A stretch of DNA of 8,503 bases from Candidatus Poseidonia sp. (lineage in GTDB: Archaea > Thermoplasmatota > Poseidoniia > Poseidoniales > Poseidoniaceae), in assembly GCA_013330155.1 (NCBI GenBank), contig DUIU01000151.1, positions 1 through 8,503 of the forward strand. Reading direction: 5' to 3'. Below are positions 7,601 through 8,503 of this stretch, in pieces; the stretch's first letter is position 1, and each line of letters starts with the position of its first letter. Under the pieces are notes generated by a model. It searched no databases, was not told where the DNA came from, and was given only the letters and a program-made list of their open reading frames with translations. The position numbers and the translations under genes are program-made.

Positions 7601-8503
7601 GCCCCTGCCTGGTGCCATGATGAACCACTTTGTCATCGCCAACTGGTACAGTGAAGCTCCTGAAGACCAAATTCAATCAACGAATACCCTCGTGAAGATT
7701 CTGAAGTACTACCCCGGTGCAGAATTGACCGGTCAAGTAACCATGGGCGATAACGGAGAAGGGCTCTCTGGTGTCCGATTGTTGATTGAGCGCGATGCTT
7801 TCTCCGGTGAAGGCAGCGAAGACCTTGATGAGGACACTTACTGGGTCCCTATTGGATTCGTTGACGCTGATGAAGAAGGAAATTACGATTTCCTCGCCCC
7901 AGCAGGCCGCATTCGTGTGTCCGCCTTTGCAGGTGATTTTGACCCTACGGTCGCACGAGATAACATCCGCGACGGTTCCTATGGTGAGCGACTCAGCGAT
8001 ATCCTAACCGAAACCAACGATGACCGAGTCGTCAACGAAATCACCGCTTTGTTGGGCGAAGTTGCCAACATGACGTGGTTGGGTGAATCTCAACTCAACA
8101 TCACTGCCGACGAAGCAAACCGCATGGTCGACATGGATGACGAACTCGACATAACCGTTGACAGCAGCGGTGTTTCGGGTACCGTCGTGTGGTCCGGAGA
8201 CGAAGAATTCAACGGCGAACCTATCGCTGAAACAACCTTCATCTTGCGAAACATTTGGTCCATGACCGACAACTACACCGTCGAAACCACGAGTGGTTCG
8301 TTCACATCAGATGAATCACGAATCCTCCAAGGAACCGGTGAAGCTACACTGGTGGAGAATGGCTCCTTTGACAGCGAAGGCATTGCCCTTGCCAGCAATT
8401 TCATTGGCGAATTTACCCGTGATATTGGCAACGAGCGCTCCTTCTCTGCCAACGGCACTTGGTCCGGAAACGGTGTGCTTGAAGCCTCTTGGGTGGAACC
8501 ATC
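3525..8503 (+). CDS. aglB: AglB/Stt3 oligosaccharyltransferase, very long, 3'-truncated by window edge
   Basis: This is the membrane enzyme that moves a glycan from a dolichol-type lipid carrier to Asn of N-X-S/T sequons on the outer face of the membrane. At least 1659 codons are open without a stop, against roughly 800-1000 residues for typical AglB. Residues 1-360 form an extra membrane region. The GT-C catalytic core starts near residue 365. Its signature residues are D405 in GGSDPWYM, D520-H-D522 in the second acidic motif, E731 in TVAE (TIXE-type motif), and W951-W-D-Y-G955. The spacing between these sites resembles that of characterised archaeal AglB, so the metal and sequon sites look intact. 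The last core helix is near 847-865 and the soluble part follows. Motifs at IRYFAIDDRLYPR and VKILKYYPGAE (V1390) match archaeal AglB C-terminal regions. Beyond 1390 come acidic beta-domains with five sequons. A canonical DxxK motif is not obvious after WWDYG. The start is supported by GAGGG at 3514-3518. Confidence 0.9.
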   Translation, partial: MDEQMDMKASQPSAVMGLLLAPLAVLLALATTRVVGIEYDLTLNNMMPMLVVAVASMLALVPRIVQESQPGLSTSTLSLGVLVFALVGAELLYAFADVDAVAALMFALLVVFGSNLDLRGRHEWRTAMTFSAIGFWLAIAAAGDTYAALPSTYSMESGQLVSTMNLERQATAYVFFAYWTMTTAAGLLAGVLARGTINPSGEEGWFSFLGHSNGFNRSALPLMGALSMWVVVFAGSLWHFNSVDVIDQLGITTENGYHGYAGYWSAFLTGVVALIVAGMVAERWYTRAMFVGSMWTLYQVAAWFEAGIWYNEDLDGTWGALIWLAITFFLSVGIYSIGNHERYGGWANLGEHEPSQARLFLRAHGAGMMVGLAFLIGLAIRVQWYAVPSMNAFGTGNWDMTGGSDPWYMKRVVDYILANNAHLVFDADRFYPVGGINPRPPLFTWSMAIGAMVLEPFLSNPEDAVWWSMLALPAIYGALTVFPIAIMAKDHFGKGAGVLAAWLIAFMPAHVTHSTWALADHDAFVMLFISIGFMYWLRAVKYAGSARITKTTSAHPMSFVRAFNDVAQHRQAAMANAALAGVAFGIVALGWKGFVVGPSILFLAYALQVALNMFRRRDSTTLSVMFLVMLTTILLMVLPFYAHPQFNLVFDPTGLQPFLFIFGFTLAIAYVTTGFRDKPWLLVLGTLTAVATVFFAILYVLKTLELSNAWDVLFTGSGYFTKTKIFGTVAEANAPNRAQLFASFGPITFLLALIMGGGLLWRGLRHRNGTALVFGVWVFAATFMAWNAARFMFNATPIMAILGAAGIMAFWKWADWGRLVRSWKKFGIRTPADRISGARKAVWRTPQFSAVFLVMIMIFGQQATYGLDSAIPGTSNQESEIDEKIYNIMPDILRFDGLGFSILDSSTYDGRRYLGSFGSSFNDNGWNAAYDWLANQDADMAYSEKPAFVSWWDYGFQALSTGDHPSVSDNFQSGIPATGNMLLARNQDDLTAMFIWQLSEGDRAYATEGVNHQFTEPFMNVMDKYLDDDQLAEFNTMQLTFDESMIEFIEERSFNVVKSNRNVVMAEGYTHVAGIFDDNKVYKIYKDGEAIPCTDALSNSCEGDAWSSMEQADITFNNNVRTSEETVEGRSHTIIGEYWYTDDLLDEYLSVSTSIHRKNARLALATQLLTSAMDAHPVYNIHDLYNDLINLNSPYKVQDYEGAPGETITRDHDIRYFAIDDRLYPRAGRYTADSNYNRGQPMGIFGAPTILAGQDITTYMNEVYETVRGDFQDEMTREEVDDAMQKDFLNQQAGADIDMLQIEDVRVDHNPAFFDTMVARTYVGYGASTLGLDAGSSNPQPSQHFGQSGSPGTILTNALPLPGAMMNHFVIANWYSEAPEDQIQSTNTLVKILKYYPGAELTGQVTMGDNGEGLSGVRLLIERDAFSGEGSEDLDEDTYWVPIGFVDADEEGNYDFLAPAGRIRVSAFAGDFDPTVARDNIRDGSYGERLSDILTETNDDRVVNEITALLGEVANMTWLGESQLNITADEANRMVDMDDELDITVDSSGVSGTVVWSGDEEFNGEPIAETTFILRNIWSMTDNYTVETTSGSFTSDESRILQGTGEATLVENGSFDSEGIALASNFIGEFTRDIGNERSFSANGTWSGNGVLEASWVEP
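4617..4628 (+). promoter_or_regulatory. Possible internal start for a standard-length AglB
   Basis: GGAG (4617-4620) sits five bases before an in-frame ATG at 4626 (residue 368), exactly where the first helix of the conserved AglB core begins. Internal initiation could yield an AglB lacking the N-terminal membrane extension. It may equally be chance inside codons for HGAGMM. Confidence 0.2.
7692..8503 (+). other. C-terminal beta-rich extracytoplasmic domains of AglB
   Basis: From V1390 the protein reads VKILKYYPGAELTGQV and continues to GNYDFLAPAGRIRV, a pattern like carboxypeptidase-regulatory/Ig-like beta-sandwich domains and like the 'VKIFEYVPGA' region of other archaeal AglB. A second Asp/Glu/Ser/Thr-rich segment (about 1520-1659) holds the sequons N1515-M-T, N1525-I-T, N1583-Y-T, N1612-G-S and N1643-G-T. 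It is highly acidic and without hydrophobic helices, so it should lie outside the cell. It continues past the window. Confidence 0.55.

Noticed and set aside
4626..8503. AglB as a separate gene starting at 4626 after an upstream membrane-protein gene
   Set aside because: No stop codon separates the two parts; the frame is continuous from 3525 with a better ribosome site. The internal start is kept only as a possible second form.
1..8503. CRISPR array, tRNA, rRNA, insertion sequence or defence system
   Set aside because: No regularly spaced repeats, cloverleaf, rRNA-like stretch, transposase or defence-protein motif was seen on either strand.

Overview
The window most likely comes from a marine archaeon of the Thermoplasmatota (Marine Group II / Poseidoniales type). 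This is inferred, not proven. The evidence is an archaeal-type oligosaccharyltransferase (AglB/Stt3), TATA-like boxes rather than bacterial -35/-10 promoters, a lipobox-bearing secreted hydrolase, medium G+C, and acidic, sequon-rich extracytoplasmic protein parts. No rRNA, tRNA, CRISPR array or recognisable transposase was seen.

Layout. Positions 1-174 hold no assignable gene, although several short frames run off the left edge. At 175-1143 (+) lies an A+T-rich gene for a lipid-anchored alpha/beta-hydrolase of the PHB-depolymerase/feruloyl-esterase-like group. The convergent gap 1144-1281 contains overlapping inverted repeats that can fold in two mutually exclusive ways. At 1282-3270 (-) lies a complete single-chain aconitase/isopropylmalate-dehydratase superfamily enzyme whose swivel domain precedes the iron-sulfur catalytic domain. 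The divergent spacer 3271-3524 carries a TATA-like box and a Shine-Dalgarno sequence for each direction.

From 3525 (+) to the right edge runs one uninterrupted reading frame of at least 1659 codons, which has no stop inside the window. Its centre is a clear AglB oligosaccharyltransferase: D405 in a SDPWYM motif, D520-H521-D522, E731 in TVAE, and W951-W-D-Y-G955. An extra membrane domain of about 360 residues and roughly ten helices precedes this core. Acidic beta-rich extracytoplasmic domains follow it.

How the genes fit together. AglB transfers lipid-linked glycans to N-X-S/T sequons of exported proteins. The exported esterase at 175-1143 carries six sequons, and AglB's own C-terminal part carries five more in about 130 residues, so both are plausible glycosylation targets. 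The aconitase-family enzyme belongs to central carbon or amino-acid metabolism. It shares only the divergent promoter region with aglB. The oversized, N-terminally extended AglB is the most unusual item in the window.
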